DNA of 64,000 bases, taken from Toxotes chatareus (Eukaryota; Chordata; Actinopteri; Toxotidae). The notes below the pieces were generated by a model. That model did not search any database, was not told where the DNA came from, and saw only the letters and a list, made by a program, of their open reading frames with translations. The position numbers and the translations under genes are program-made. Where the stretch lies: the NCBI GenBank assembly GCA_016801885.1, contig CM028882.1, positions 1,116,001 through 1,180,000 on the forward strand. The letters run 5' to 3'. Positions 47,766-60,149 of the stretch are shown here, one piece after another (the first letter of the stretch is position 1; every line of letters begins with the position of its first letter).

Positions 47766-48044
47766 ATTTATTCTGTAGCTTTTGGCACATATTCTGGTTC
47801 CCCACTCCCAGGAGGAGCGATGGAGGAAGATGGAGCAGGGTGTTTAAGAAGTGTGATGGGCTGTAATCGTAACTTTTGCACTTTTTCTTTCTTGTTTGCA
47901 CTGGAGAGAGTTACACAGCGGCAAAATCAGAAGTCGCTCTGTCCTCCTTGTTGTGGTGGTTGGAGGAGGGTGGAGGCGCATTCTTGGATCAGATGCTCTG
48001 CCCCGCAGTTGTGTCTCTTTTCTTTGAAGCAGTGTGACTCTCAG
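47766..48044. repeat. Local duplication, copy 1
   Basis: Matches 49633-49923 in direct orientation over about 280 bp, from 'tttattctgtagcttttggc' to 'tttgaagcagtgtgactc', with substitutions and small indels. Neither copy preserves a common reading frame. Confidence 0.9.
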
Positions 48045-49632
48045 TGCCAGTAGAACTCCCTGTGACTGTTAGTACTACTACTGCTACTGCTGTGGCTACC
48101 ACAGAGAAACATTAACCCTTAAAAACTGTCTCTCGTTTTGGACTGTAGAAAATCATCACAGCCATTTGCTAAAATGTAGCAACAATGATTCAGTGATGAT
48201 CGCTGAGCAAAGACAGATTTTCCTTTGGCTTTCAGTGAAAATTTTAAGCTATTTGCAACTTTTATCACTGATATTCCAGCTTCTGCAAAGTCAGGCTATC
48301 AGCTATTCTGCCTGGGTACCTCTGCTGAGACTCTGGTCCAGTTTGGTTTTTGATTTCAGAGCCTCAAAAGTCTGAACGGCCCGTTTGGGGTTTGTCAGGG
48401 GATTCCTCCTTTTAGGTGTGAACTATACTCTGACTAAATCAAACCTGTGGTATGTGGACAAGCAGCTGTTGATTGAGACATTGCGACCACTACTGATAAT
48501 TGTTGTTGTTTCTCTCTATGATCATAAATGGAAGGATTTAAACATGATTTCTTCAGCTGTCAATGAATCCAGTTCAATAATCTCCTATTCATAACTATAA
48601 TTGCACCTACAGGATGCACCTACAGGAAAACCACCACACACCTTGCTGCCGAGTAAAATGCCACTTTAACTACCTTATCTCATGAGCATGGTCATTTGTG
48701 ACTTCGAGGAACAGTACACAGAAGAAAGTAAAGTAAACTTAAAGGTCCACTTACTAGATTTCAGAGCTCTCGGTTTCACCTCAAGTATCATTACAGGGAC
48801 ATAAGCAGACGTGGCAATTTTGTCATGTTCCACAACTTAAGACCTTAAGAACAAGGACCACAGACAAAAAAACTGAATGAACAGCGGAAACAGACAACTG
48901 ACCAGAGGAACACCAGAGAGGACACCCAAGACCATCCTTGAGCAGAGATGTGGGTTAATCCCCCTCATATGCAACCACTTATTAACAGGTGACCTAAAGT
49001 CCACATACCCAAGCCAGCTCAATTTTCTGACTAGGGACTATGAGATGAGGTGGAAAGCTCTGAAAGCCATAGACTTGACAAAATCATAGAAGACATTCGT
49101 AATGGCTTGCTTATGATTCAAAGTGCAAAGTTCTGGATTCTTTTTTTATTTGGTTCTTGACTGAGGACTTCATAGCCAAGTCTTGAGACTTTCTTTGTGA
49201 AAAACATTAGTCTCTTCTAAAAGCTAGCAAGTGGACCTTTGAGTTCTATTTATTTCTTCCATGTAGCGTCCATGTACATAGGGTAGTGTTCTCTATTATC
49301 TGAGTACAGATGAATGTGCTACAACTACTGCTGCTAAAAATACTGCCATTATATTTGTATTTCTACTACTGATAGCATTGCCTCTTCTATCTCTGATACT
49401 ATTGCCGTAGTTGATAATGCTGCTCCTTCTCCTGCTTCTATTGCTATTGCTCTAACATTACTTTTACTCCTGTCACCGTCAATACTACTTCTGCTACTTT
49501 TATTGCTACTCAATCTTTGCTACCGTTTCAACTCTATCTACTACTACCACCACTACTGCTTCTTCAAATAGTACTACTACTTCAAAGACTTAAAGTTGAC
49601 AGCACTTTTTTAAAAGAAATGTATCTTTTTTA
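48045..49632. other. Spacer between duplicated segments
   Basis: No gene recognised. About 49315-49590 is a degenerate trinucleotide tract (act/gct/cta words); a short similar tract (tactactactgctactgctg) sits just after copy 1 near 48070. Confidence 0.5.
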
Positions 49633-49923
49633 GTTTATTCTGTAGCTTTTGGCACATTTTCTGGCTCTCCACTCCCAGGAGGGGAGATGGAGGGAGATGG
49701 AGCAGGGTGTTTAAGCTGCATGACGGGCTATAATGGTAGCTTCTTCACTTCTCTCTTGCTTGCACTGGAGAGAGAGTTAGGCTGCGGTGAATAGAGAAGT
49801 CACCCTCTCCCCCCTCTCTCTCCTCCTTGCTGTGGTGGTTGGAGGGTGGAGGCACGTGCTTGGATCAGATGCTCTGCCCTGCAGTTGTGTCTTGTTTCTT
49901 TGAAGCAGTGTGACTCCTCTCAG
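49633..49923. repeat. Local duplication, copy 2
   Basis: Second direct copy, about 1.87 kb from copy 1. Retains 'ctccactcccaggagg', 'tggagcagggtgtttaag', 'tgtggtggttggagg' and 'ttggatcagatgctctgcc'. Confidence 0.9.
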
Positions 49924-51221
49924 CCACCCCAGCAGCCCCCAGCGCTGCCACCGTCTGCAGGGTCCTGCTGCACAGAACCATGCCGCCGTTTGAAGATATG
50001 GAGAAAAAGCCTTCTCTGCTCGACCTCAGCTACTGCCACAGGCACACACGCATACATAGATACACATACATGAATGCTCACACACCAGCTACCACTCATA
50101 CAATCAAAATCAGTCTCAGCTTCTTCTTGTTACCCTTTGATTTGTACTCGTGCTCTGACTCCCTCTCAGTAACAAGCAGCATCATTTTCTGTACAGAGGT
50201 AACACTAAGGTTTTTTTAATTTAGTAACTTTAAAGCTGCTCTAATCAATATTTATGTTTTTTTTTTTTTTATTATATTTAGAGGATAGAAGAAGTTAGCG
50301 TTGAGCTGATGAGCATAGTGATTTGCATACATATTTTTCTCAGGAGTAGGTGGAGACCAAAATAGAACAAAAAGCAAAGTGAATAGATTAGATTTATCAG
50401 ATCCGAATTTATCAGGTGGACACAAGCACAACTCCAAATGAATGCAAATATTGCAGCTGCAGGACATGTAAATAGGCAACTGTTCACTGTTCACTGCCGG
50501 CTGAGAATTTGTCAATATTGTGTTTACAGTTTGTCCCAAGTGACCAAAAATCAAATATTGCAGATTTAATCATCAAATAAATTCAGCCCTCGGCAGAGCT
50601 CTTTCTTCCCTCTAGTGTTTCCTATAGTGTTTTGTACAGTGCCTAATGAGAAGTGTCAGTATGGAGCTTTTGTCAGTTACATAATTAGCAATATCGTTGC
50701 TGTCTTCCTAAATCTCAGTGACTGATAATGGCAATTAATGATTAAACATATACTATTACCATTTAGAATGATGCCCAAAACTGAAAAAAACTGATGAAAA
50801 TGCCTGCTTGTAATAAACAGGAATTTCCTTTGACTGAATTCAATACATGAGGCTGGTTACAGTCCACTAATGCACAGTATCTCCTCCTGACTCTGGCTCC
50901 TGGTGTGGCCTCTCTGGTTGTTCCTATCTTCACAGCATCTTGTGGCCCCTGGGTTACTGGATCATTGGGCTGGTAGAGACCCCTGCCCTGCCTCCCTGCA
51001 TCTCCTCCCTCCTCTCCTCAGGTATGTGAACCCCTTCCACCCTTTGCCTCCCAACCCCTCTTGCCCCCATCTCCTCCATCAGGGACCAGGGGCTGAGATG
51101 GATGGTGAAGCAGAACATAACCCCCCAGATGGGCTGATTTATAGTGCCTCCTTTCCATCTAGGCAGAGCGTAGGCCCCAAGAGGCCCCGCCCGGAGAGCA
51201 CTGGGGACATTTGCCGCCTCA

Positions 51222-51339
51222 GACCTGATGGCCCCGGGCTCCCAGTCCACCTTGATGCCAAGTACCAAACGGCCACTCCAGAATGGCCACCATCCGTCAT
51301 ATGGGCAGCCGGGGATCTGCCTTAAAGAGCGGAAACGCA
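51222..51339 (+). CDS. Weak candidate internal exon
   Basis: GC-rich block. A possible acceptor (TTGCCGCCTCAG) and a good donor (A|GTAAGA) bound a frame reading MAPGSQSTLMPSTKRPL, then QNGHHPSYGQPG and KERKR. Other frames of the same block are also open (plus 51079-51325, minus 50954-51466), so the choice is not secure. No family recognised. Confidence 0.2.
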
Positions 51340-54300
51340 GTAAGAAGGAACAATGAGGCTCGCTCCCTTTCTTCCTCGCCTCTTCCCACAGACATTGATC
51401 TCCACTGCAACAATTTATTATATCACCTCTGCTATGGCTGCTGTCTAGGGAATATAGCAACATCACAGGCTACTGAGAGCAACATTTTCTGTGCTTCATT
51501 GACAGAATATGGAGACTTTCTACTTTATTTAAACAGACCTCTGTGCCTGTGCAGCATTGACACAGTCTGGCTGCATACACACAATGGTAATATGTAGTAA
51601 TGTAATAGTGAAAAATATTTGAGTAAAGTGAGTCATACAGTCATTTACTGAACCTACCATCCACTAATATAAAGTAATATAAAGTGAACATAAAGTAAGT
51701 ATATCAAGAAAAATCAATTCATGTTGTCAGTTTAATTCAGTTGTCCTTTGACAGTCACTCAGGATGAACATGTATGCTAGGAGCTTAAGACTAAAATACT
51801 CAAAATTTAGTCACATTCAATATTAAATACATCACAACTGATTGCATGAATATAAAGCTGCATCAGTAGGTTGTTTTTTTCCCAATTGGCAGACATGAAA
51901 TAAATATAATTGCCAATTTACACAACCTGTAGCCATAGAGCAATATTAACATTCATCTGGAGTCATCTTTGATGAGCTAAAAAGGGCGAAAGGCTCTTTT
52001 GTCGCCACAAGTCACTTTTTTCATTGTAAATATTAAGATATTTATTGACAAAGCTTTAAGTATTATTCTTAAAGTATTAATATGTAAAAAAAAATCTCAA
52101 TACAATATGGTAAATGTTCCAAAATACAGTTTATACACAGAGGTTCTATATTGGGCAGATAGGTAATACATGATAAATAATGGGAACATTTTCATACATT
52201 AATAGCTGTAGTTCCAGGCCTGGCACAGATACTGGCCCTTGCTTTGGCCAAGTTTGCAGGGCATCTGTGCTGCAGAGAGTGGCCAAGACTCTGCAGTCTT
52301 TAAGTTCACCTGCGAGGCTGCTTGAGCTGGAAAGTGATGGGCCAGCAGACAGTAGGCCTGACATGGCCTAATCAAGCACCACTATAGTTACAGGTAGCAT
52401 TAGACTATTATACTGAGTAGATATTTACCTTAAATTAGAACACACTCAGTGTTTTCTTCCTCTGATACGATTAATATTCTCTGCAGTTTGATTGAACATA
52501 TATTTGCTGTCCAACTAACCATGTCCACAGTAGAAAGACTAACTGAAGGATTTCTCTTGAAGAGTGCTGTCTGATGTAAACCATGGAACACATTTGATTG
52601 CACTGAAAATCAATTTGCTTATTTTAATTTTACACATATGTACCATTTAGTAATCTATATAAGTTTAAACATTGTTTTATGTTTTTGATTTCAACCATAT
52701 CACCCAGCCCTTCTTCAGTACTGTCAGTAGCTAAACTGAAGTTGTTGTTGATAATTTCGCAGTTTTTCTTTTAAGGCTGTTGATATAATGAGCAGTTTTA
52801 CAAATGTAGGCCTTCTGCTCTTAAATACATCCACGTATTGTATTTCATTTTGAAATTCACAACATAGCATTCATTTAAAGGCATATTTCTGTCTACTTTA
52901 TAAATCAAAGTCCAATACAGAATATCCAGAGAACATCCTTTTTTTCTATGTGCTCTGTTTTGGTCTCCACCAGCTCCTGAGAAAATATCTAACAGTAGCC
53001 TGCCATGGCTTCAAACTAATGACATTGTGGACTGTAAAATGAAAACAATAGGCTAAAAGAGCCTAAAAAACTTTTTAGAGCCACAGACAGCTGCAGAGGT
53101 GGTGAGAATTCTCTTTGGGTTTGACACAATCTGTGACACCTTCAGATTACACCCAAGAAAAACTAAAAACGTACATTACAGTATACATTAACCGGTATAC
53201 ATTAACCACCAAGTAACAATAATCCATTTTACTGCAACTTGAACACAGAACTACAGTTCTCTGTTAGGTGGAGGGCAGGAAGTGTCAGAACTTGGATGTG
53301 GTGGTGAGGGTACAAGCCAAGGTCTGTGGCTGGAAGCGCTGCCAAAAGCTCACTGCCTCAGGCATCACTAAGCAGAAATGTAAAATAGACTTTGTGGATT
53401 ATATAATCCAATATCATTTTGACTGGAGTATTTACCCTTTTTGACTGATTAGAAATATGATGAGAAATCAACAAAAGCCCTTCCCCAAAAAAGAGAACAC
53501 TTAAAAAAAAAAAAAAAAAAAAATCAAAACATCAGATGAATTCTCCACGGAACAGTCAGACAGTGTTCCGTCTACACAGCACAGATATTTCTGTCTTTAT
53601 TAGTCCTTTCTGAGTCCCCGTCACCATTGTAATATCTCTCTGAATCTCAGCGGGCCATTAGTGAGTACAGAGACGAAAATTGACAATAGGCGAAAGACTA
53701 TACAGGAAGGATCAGTGGTGCTGTTCTCTGTGTTTTTTGAAAGTGTTATTTCAATTAAAAAGCAGATAAACTGCTGATTAATTCAGCACACTTCCCAATT
53801 ACAGATCAAACGGGCCTCCTGGGGGCTGCAAAGCCCCAAAGATGGCAGATGCTGTGCACACATTCAGGCATATTTCATACAGCTATGAAATATTGAGCTG
53901 GTGTGTGGCACTGTGGTACCACTGGGTGTCTGTGTTGTTGGAGCTGTATGTAAATTCGGCTGTGACACCCCTGTCTGCAGCAGGAGACTGATATCTGGGA
54001 CATGTTGGGAGATACTACGGGGACAGTGATGCAATCTGAAGCTAAGATGCGTATCACATTCTGCTCGCTACTGCAGAGCAATGCCAGTGCAACTTTGGAG
54101 TGGCAAATTAATGAGAATGCAGGCTTTGTGATGAGATACGAACCGATGTGGGTAAAAGATCAAGTAATTGAGCACGTAAAGCTAAATTGTTGTTCATACA
54201 TGAAGAAGACAAATTCATTTCTTCCTGGATCCTTCTTGAAAGCCGTCATCTGGATTACATAACAAACAGATGGGGTATCTCAAAAATTCTGCCATTCAGA

Positions 54301-54587
54301 AATAGTCTGTTCTGTAGTTTTTCCATTGCATCTTACAGGTTTCACTTCAAACACTTAGTGTCACAAATTATGGAAATATGACAAGATGTGGCAAACATGC
54401 AAGGATATTCACTGATTTTGGAACTTACTGATCCAAAAGCTACTGAACAACTACATTTATAGGTGGGTGACATAATGTACACTGTTGCCCATAAATATAT
54501 TTTTACCTCTTTTCATGGACTGATTGTGACAATGTGATTTATTCTTGATAGATAAAGTGTATATCTTCTCAAAACTTTATTGATCAA

Positions 54588-54678
54588 TTTCTTCCGATAT
54601 GATTACTGATGTGTATAAACAGGAATAAAAAGAGTATTGTGTCTGAAAACAAAATTATTCCAATTTTATGGGCAACAG
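54588..54678. repeat. 91-bp dispersed repeat, copy 2
   Basis: Partner of 16038-16128, same orientation and length. Confidence 0.85.
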
Positions 54679-56069
54679 AGTACATTTTTAATAAATGTAT
54701 TGATCCCGCTATATTGTGAAGCCAAATCCATAGCCTCAGTGCCATAGAGCTCCATTGTTGTCGTCCAAAAAACACATCAGTGAGCCATATTGTTGCACTG
54801 GGTAATGTTCTTTGATTACTATGAACACACACACTGAAGTTTATTTTGTCTCAGTCCCACACACACTGTCCTGCTGCCCGGAATACTCGCCAGAGCACCA
54901 AATATGGATTAATCCACCACTGAAAATAGTCCCCAACAAATGCACTATTTTTAAAGTAGCTATATATTTGTGAGTTATGTAGTCATTAGTTAAATAACTC
55001 ATTTTTAAGATTCATATCTAAAGTAGGAAGCAATAAGCTCAGGGCTGAGAGCCACAGACAGTCAGAACGAAACAACCAACAAACTGTTGGTTTTGGTCCT
55101 TTCATGGGAATTGTTGACAAAAGCAAAAATGGAGAATACAACAGCCTTAGCCTTTAGTTTTAGTACATCTACATTCAGGCAACCACTGGTGTCTGTTCAT
55201 TTCCAGTTAGCATAACTTTCAACTTGCAGAGACTTGCCTTGATTTGACTTAGTTTTTTTTGTAATTAGTGCTTTGCAAATCAATCTGTGCTTGCAGCTTC
55301 ATAAGGACATCAAGTTTTACAACAATAGAAGCTGACGTCATCTTCTCCATGACTTATTCAAGTAAATTTCAAGTTTCTGCAGGCTGAAACTGAAAATATG
55401 TTGCTGTTGGGGTTTTATAAATGGTATGCCTTTTTTTTGTTTTTGTTTTTTTTAAATCAGCACCTGGATACATCCAACCAAAACTATCTGTATGGATAGT
55501 TATTCCCAGGTAAGTAAAAAAAAAAAAAAGTGTGAGGTCTGATAAATGTCCTAAAGTGATGTGACTGGAGTCAGCGTTGAAAACTACCAGTTTGAAAAGT
55601 AAAATAATCAGAGGATCTAGAAAGAAATGAGCTTACCAGACCTATGTAGCCCGCTCTTCATGAGGCTTGGAGGCACCAGGCTACATTAGCTGATTCTAGC
55701 ATAACACACCTGAATCTCCAACCAAACTGGCTGTCAAGTTGCATTGTGGGTAATATAGGTGCCAGACTTTGACAAGGAAGAAGGATGTGCGGAACGAAAA
55801 CAAAAATATAACTCATCCTGCTGCACTGCTTTTCCAGTTGTGGAGTTTTAAAAGTGTGATCAGCAGTCCGGTATATCTTGGTGTTATAGTCCTTTATGAG
55901 AACTGTTAAAATTCAGCACAAGGATGTCATTTTGCTCTTCCAGTATAAATGTTGAAATCGGATCACACACCAGTGACCTGACATCAAACAAACAAGGAAA
56001 AAGAAAAATGAAAAAAGCATTAGAAGCTGAATTATTATCCATTTATCTGCTCGCTTCCTAACAAAGTGG

Positions 56070-56071
<2 letters not shown>

Positions 56072-56112
<41 letters not shown>
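56072..56112. repeat. (CA)n microsatellite
   Basis: Uninterrupted CA run. Confidence 0.96.
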
Positions 56113-56113
<1 letters not shown>

Positions 56114-56720
56114 TATCTCTAAAATAACCTCACAAATATTATGTATTTTACTTGTGTGGTTTCTTTCCCTCCCTGTGCACTGCTTAGAAGTTTTCAGATG
56201 CTATAGAGTTGCCTGATTTTTCTCTTTTACTAAGTTGAGCATTGGTGGGGCTTTAACTTCCAGTAGTGTCAACCTATCCTGATGATAGCTTCTTACACAG
56301 CAAGATTCATGGCCAGCATCGCCAGCCTTCCCTCCCTTAGAGTGTCCATAACTCATTTGAGTGTAAGAGCAAACAAACTGCTGTAACAGCTCTCTGGACA
56401 GGAGTTTTACCTGGTCCAGTTATATGATGCTGCTCTCCTCTCGCTGTGCTGCCTACCAAACGAGCCTGCGGCACTTTGTAACCACCACTTTATGTCCCAA
56501 AAGACGTCGGACCAATAGTTGCGGAAATCCGATGTGACCATAACACATAAATCATCTTTTAAGCACTGAGAAGAGCAGGTGCGGGCATAAACAGTGTCGA
56601 CGCTGCTTTCTCAATGATGTAAATAATTTATCAAACCTACACACACACAGCACTGTTTATTCCATCCCAGTCAGTGTGTAATCCTCAGACACCATTTTAG
56701 TGGAGGGCCTGTCAAGACAT

Positions 56721-56721
<1 letters not shown>

Positions 56722-56779
<58 letters not shown>

Positions 56780-56966
56780 TACACACATGCACACACACAC
56801 GGTCAGTGTTTTAGAGGCGGCCCTGTCTGTCGCCATAATGAATCCCACTGTGATCACTCTGGCAGTTGTGGTCATCACTCTCTGACCAACACACACACAC
56901 AGATGCATGCATGTGCATTCTCCCCCTACACACACAGACACAGACACACACACACACACACACACA
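56722..56966. repeat. Cluster of (CA)n microsatellites
   Basis: Runs at 56722-56777, 56791-56800, 56889-56900 and 56936-56966, separated by short unique sequence. They account for long Cys-Val and Thr-His frames here. Confidence 0.95.
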
Positions 56967-57054
56967 GAGGTCCTGCTGACTGTCTGCTCATTCATCATGC
57001 GACCCCTCATGGAGTTCCTTGTGGGAGTCTGGGGATACGATGGAGATGGAAGGA

Positions 57055-57115
57055 CTGAGGAGGAGGAGGAGGAGGAGGTGTGGAGGTGGTGGAGGTGTGT
57101 GGTGGGGGGGTGTTA
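57055..57115. repeat. (GGA)n and G-rich tract
   Basis: GAGGAG repeats followed by ggtggtggaggtg and a G-run. Confidence 0.9.
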
Positions 57116-57562
57116 AGGGTGTTGGAAAAAAGGGGTGAGGGGGTGTCTGAGAGCCTGGGTGAGACAGAGAGAGAGAGGGATGTGAGCAGACAGACAGAGA
57201 GGGATGTGTCTGTACAGGCGAGGGACACTGTCTTTTAGAAGAGGAGGAAACTCACAGCTTTGTGCCTGGGGAATGACTTACAGGCAGGATGGGGCAGGAG
57301 GGTGGCTGGGAAGGCTGGGGCATGGGAACACACACCCACAACTACCCCACCCTCTCCTCCCCAGGCTCCTGCAGAAGAAACTAACCCGGCCACTGAAATA
57401 AAGGTTTTATTCAAGCTTAATTTTGGCAACACAGAGTTCTGCAAAGAATTATCCCCTTCCTATTTTCTGGCCATTATGTTGACAAGTGTTTCCTCTCCCT
57501 CCACCCGCAACCAGCTAGACGTTAGCTACCCCAGGAGCGTTAAGTGCATATCTAAATAGTTG

Positions 57563-57736
57563 ATGAGCACTAAGCTGTTGGGGGAAAGTGTCGCCGGCGG
57601 CGCCTCATTGAACGCCGCCTCAGAGACGCCCAGTGGGACTGCTTTAAACAACCTGGCATCCTGCTGCTCGGCAACCTGGGAAAGGAGATGGTTCCGAGCC
57701 CAGCAGGTTCTTCACCTCCCCAATCTTTTAAGGTAA
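57563..57736 (+). other. CpG-containing block with a 57-codon open frame
   Basis: Contains 'gtcgccggcggcgcctcatt', unusual for the region. An ATG at 57563 opens a frame (MSTKLLGESVAGGASL...) to TAA after 'cttttaagg', but the start context is weak and no family is recognised. It may equally be a regulatory element. Confidence 0.2.
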
Positions 57737-57759
57737 TTATCAGAAGAGACAAGTGAGCT

Positions 57760-59960
57760 TTATTCCATTCAAACGATGAAAATAAAGTGTGGATGAAGGG
57801 GACGTATGCTCTGAGAAGAGCTTTAAAGGAAGAATCCCCCTCTGACTGCCTTACACTGTCATATCAGTGCGTCAGCATTAGAGTCAGTATATTGTGACAT
57901 TTTTAAAGTATTCGTAGGTGATCACTTTTCCCTTCAACCTGCTTGGATGGCTTCAGCTCATGATTTCCTACATTTCCCAGAAATACCCTTTGGCAGCCAT
58001 TAAAAACGAGGTGAGATAATTTGGCTAGTAACAAGCTCATTTTTCATATGGAACGTTTTTTTTTTTTTTTCAAATCAAGTCAAATCAGGATCTAAAAGTG
58101 GAAAATGGTTACAACATTCTTAACAGGATTGCACAATAACATCTGCCATTTACAACAACTTTTGTTTACTTTTTTCTGACAAGAAATACTAATAACTTTT
58201 CTCTGAGAAACCAAGTAGCTTGACACCGTTTTAACACTGCAGACTAACGGGCTGAGGTTAATGTCTAGATGAGCAAAATCTCCACCTGCAGCTCAAAGAG
58301 GATACAGACCATAAGTCCAGAGACTTGGCCATATATGATCAGGCCACAATGACAGCTCTAGGGGAAAAAAAGGCCTTGGGCTTCGATGCACTTGTGAAGT
58401 GTTTTTTGTTGCATTTTCCTTTATAAAACTCCCTTGTATGTGCTAGGAACATGAGAGGGTAATATTTCCATGTGTTTACAGTATCTATTTCCAAGTAAAT
58501 GAAATGATATACCCCAAAACAAAACAACATAACTCCATATATGTTTTATGATGGATTTTAACATGCAAGCATGGTGAAGACCAGACCGGGTTAATGTCCT
58601 TTTATTGTATGTTATGCAAGAATCACTGTGTATTGCTAAATCAAAATAGGGCTACAACTAACACTTATCATTGCTGATTAATGGGATGACTATCATTTCA
58701 ATTAATTAAGTGATTAACTGGTCTATAAAATGTCAGAGAATAGAGAAGTGTCCCATCATACCGCCCAAGGTGATATTTTCAGATTGCTTGCTTTGACTAA
58801 CCATCAGCCCAAGTCCCAAAGATATTCTGTGCATCACATAAGATAAAGAAGAGCAGCAGATTCTCACAGCAAAGAACATGAAAACAGTTTTCATTTGGCA
58901 TTTTTGCTTGATTTGATTGATCAGTGAGTTCAGCTTTAAATCAAAACCTGATTAAAAAACAATTAAGAAGCATGTTTGGAATGTCTGAAAAGGATAAAGT
59001 CAGTTTTGTTATTTTTGTGATTTTGGTTTTAAAAAGGCTGCAGAGGAAAAACTCAGATGTTGTAGTTTCCCCACAAGCACAAGTTGCATGTCATGGTTTG
59101 CCATGCAGTGATGACGTAACTTTGGCTAAAAAAAAACAAACAAACAAACAAACAAATAAAAAATAAAGTGGACCAAATGTGATGAATTACCTATCAGAAG
59201 TCAAGCTGATTTTCATGTCGTGCTGAAATGAACAGGGACCATCCAGTAACTGCTTTGCAACAAGAAACAAAAAAACAAAAAAAAAACCAAAGGACTGGTC
59301 CTTTAACTGCTACCCTTTTCTTTCCTTCGTGTGTTTGCCATCAGGCAGCTTTCCTCATTCAGCGCTGGTAGTTACATGAAGCATCCCTGGTCATTGTAGA
59401 ATGGTGATGCTCCAAGTTTACACTTTCCAGCTGCTGTTACTGCTGTGTGTGTGTGTGTGTCCATGACTGCATGTGTTCATTCTCCTCCAGAGACCTGGGA
59501 GTTGATGCCCACACTGTGGCAGTACAGAGATGGAGGAGCTGGCTTGTCCAGAATTGATGTCTCTTGAAGGCGTTTCGTTGTTGCTCACCCCTGCACCCTA
59601 GGGACCATTAAGCTGAAAATAATTGGCTCTGAATCTCCTCCCTTCATCGATCCTTTAGAGTCAGTGAACTCTCCGAGACACAAGCGCCAGCGTATTCAGG
59701 GAGACAGAGAAAGAAATGTACGCACACTCTCACACACATATACACACACACACACACAAACAGAGAGCTGGAGAGGGAAGAGTGTGTAAGAGAAAAGGGA
59801 AAGAGAAAGGCAGGCACAAGAGGGTTTAAACACCAGCAGTCAGCAGCTCAATATAAGGAAGCACATGGCCTTAGAATAGCAGTCACTGGTTCTCAGCGGA
59901 GGTTAAATCAAGTGAATTTCTTCATCTCTGAAGATGTATTTTTTTTTCTTTTTTGAACAG
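57760..59960. other. Intergenic region
   Basis: T-run near 58057, (AAAC)n at about 59136-59158, (GT)n at 59443-59460. About 59560-59700 ('gaaaataattggctctgaat') is non-repetitive and may be regulatory. Confidence 0.4.
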
Positions 59961-60149
59961 AGCAGGAACAGTGGCCCTAACACTTCTGGACCCCCATTTA
60001 TCTCCAGTGACAGTCGCACTGGCCCCACATCGCCTCCATCACCAGCGGAGCACAGGCCGGCCGGCAGCCAACAGAGGGAGCCCATGCTATTCCGCAAACA
60101 TGAGGCCCTGATGAGGAGAGACACAGAGCCATCTGAACAAGTCATTTAA
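59961..60149 (+). CDS. Candidate last exon, Ser/Pro-rich
   Basis: A T-rich tract ending TTTTGAACAG precedes a phase-0 frame to TAA. The peptide (SGPPFISSDSRTGPTSPPSP ... LFRKHEALMRRDTEPSEQVI) resembles a disordered protein tail. No family recognised and no upstream exon found; chance is possible. Confidence 0.28.
   Translation, partial: SRNSGPNTSGPPFISSDSRTGPTSPPSPAEHRPAGSQQREPMLFRKHEALMRRDTEPSEQVI

Larger units (their letters stand above)
51357..57562. other. Intergenic region with enhancer-like block and microsatellites
   Basis: About 53600-53860 contains TTCAATTAAAAAG, CTGATTAATTCAG and CCCAATTACAG within 60 bp and looks like a conserved non-coding element. It also contains the 91-bp repeat copy 2, A-runs (53502-53522, about 55516-55530) and long (CA)n tracts. 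No gene recognised. Confidence 0.35.

Noticed and set aside
47733..48053. 106-codon plus-strand frame over duplication copy 1
   Set aside because: Copy 2 breaks the frame with stops and indels, so the similarity is not protein-driven.
49980..50219. ATG in good context opening MPPFEDMEKKPSLLDLSY
   Set aside because: The frame runs into CA-rich simple sequence with no donor or family match; treated as chance.
52146..52371. Overlapping frames on both strands (72 and 63 codons)
   Set aside because: No splice sites of quality and no known motif.
57260..57559. 99-codon plus frame with a CTCCTCCCCAG acceptor inside
   Set aside because: The only donor (AAG|GTTTTA) is weak and the peptide matches nothing I know.
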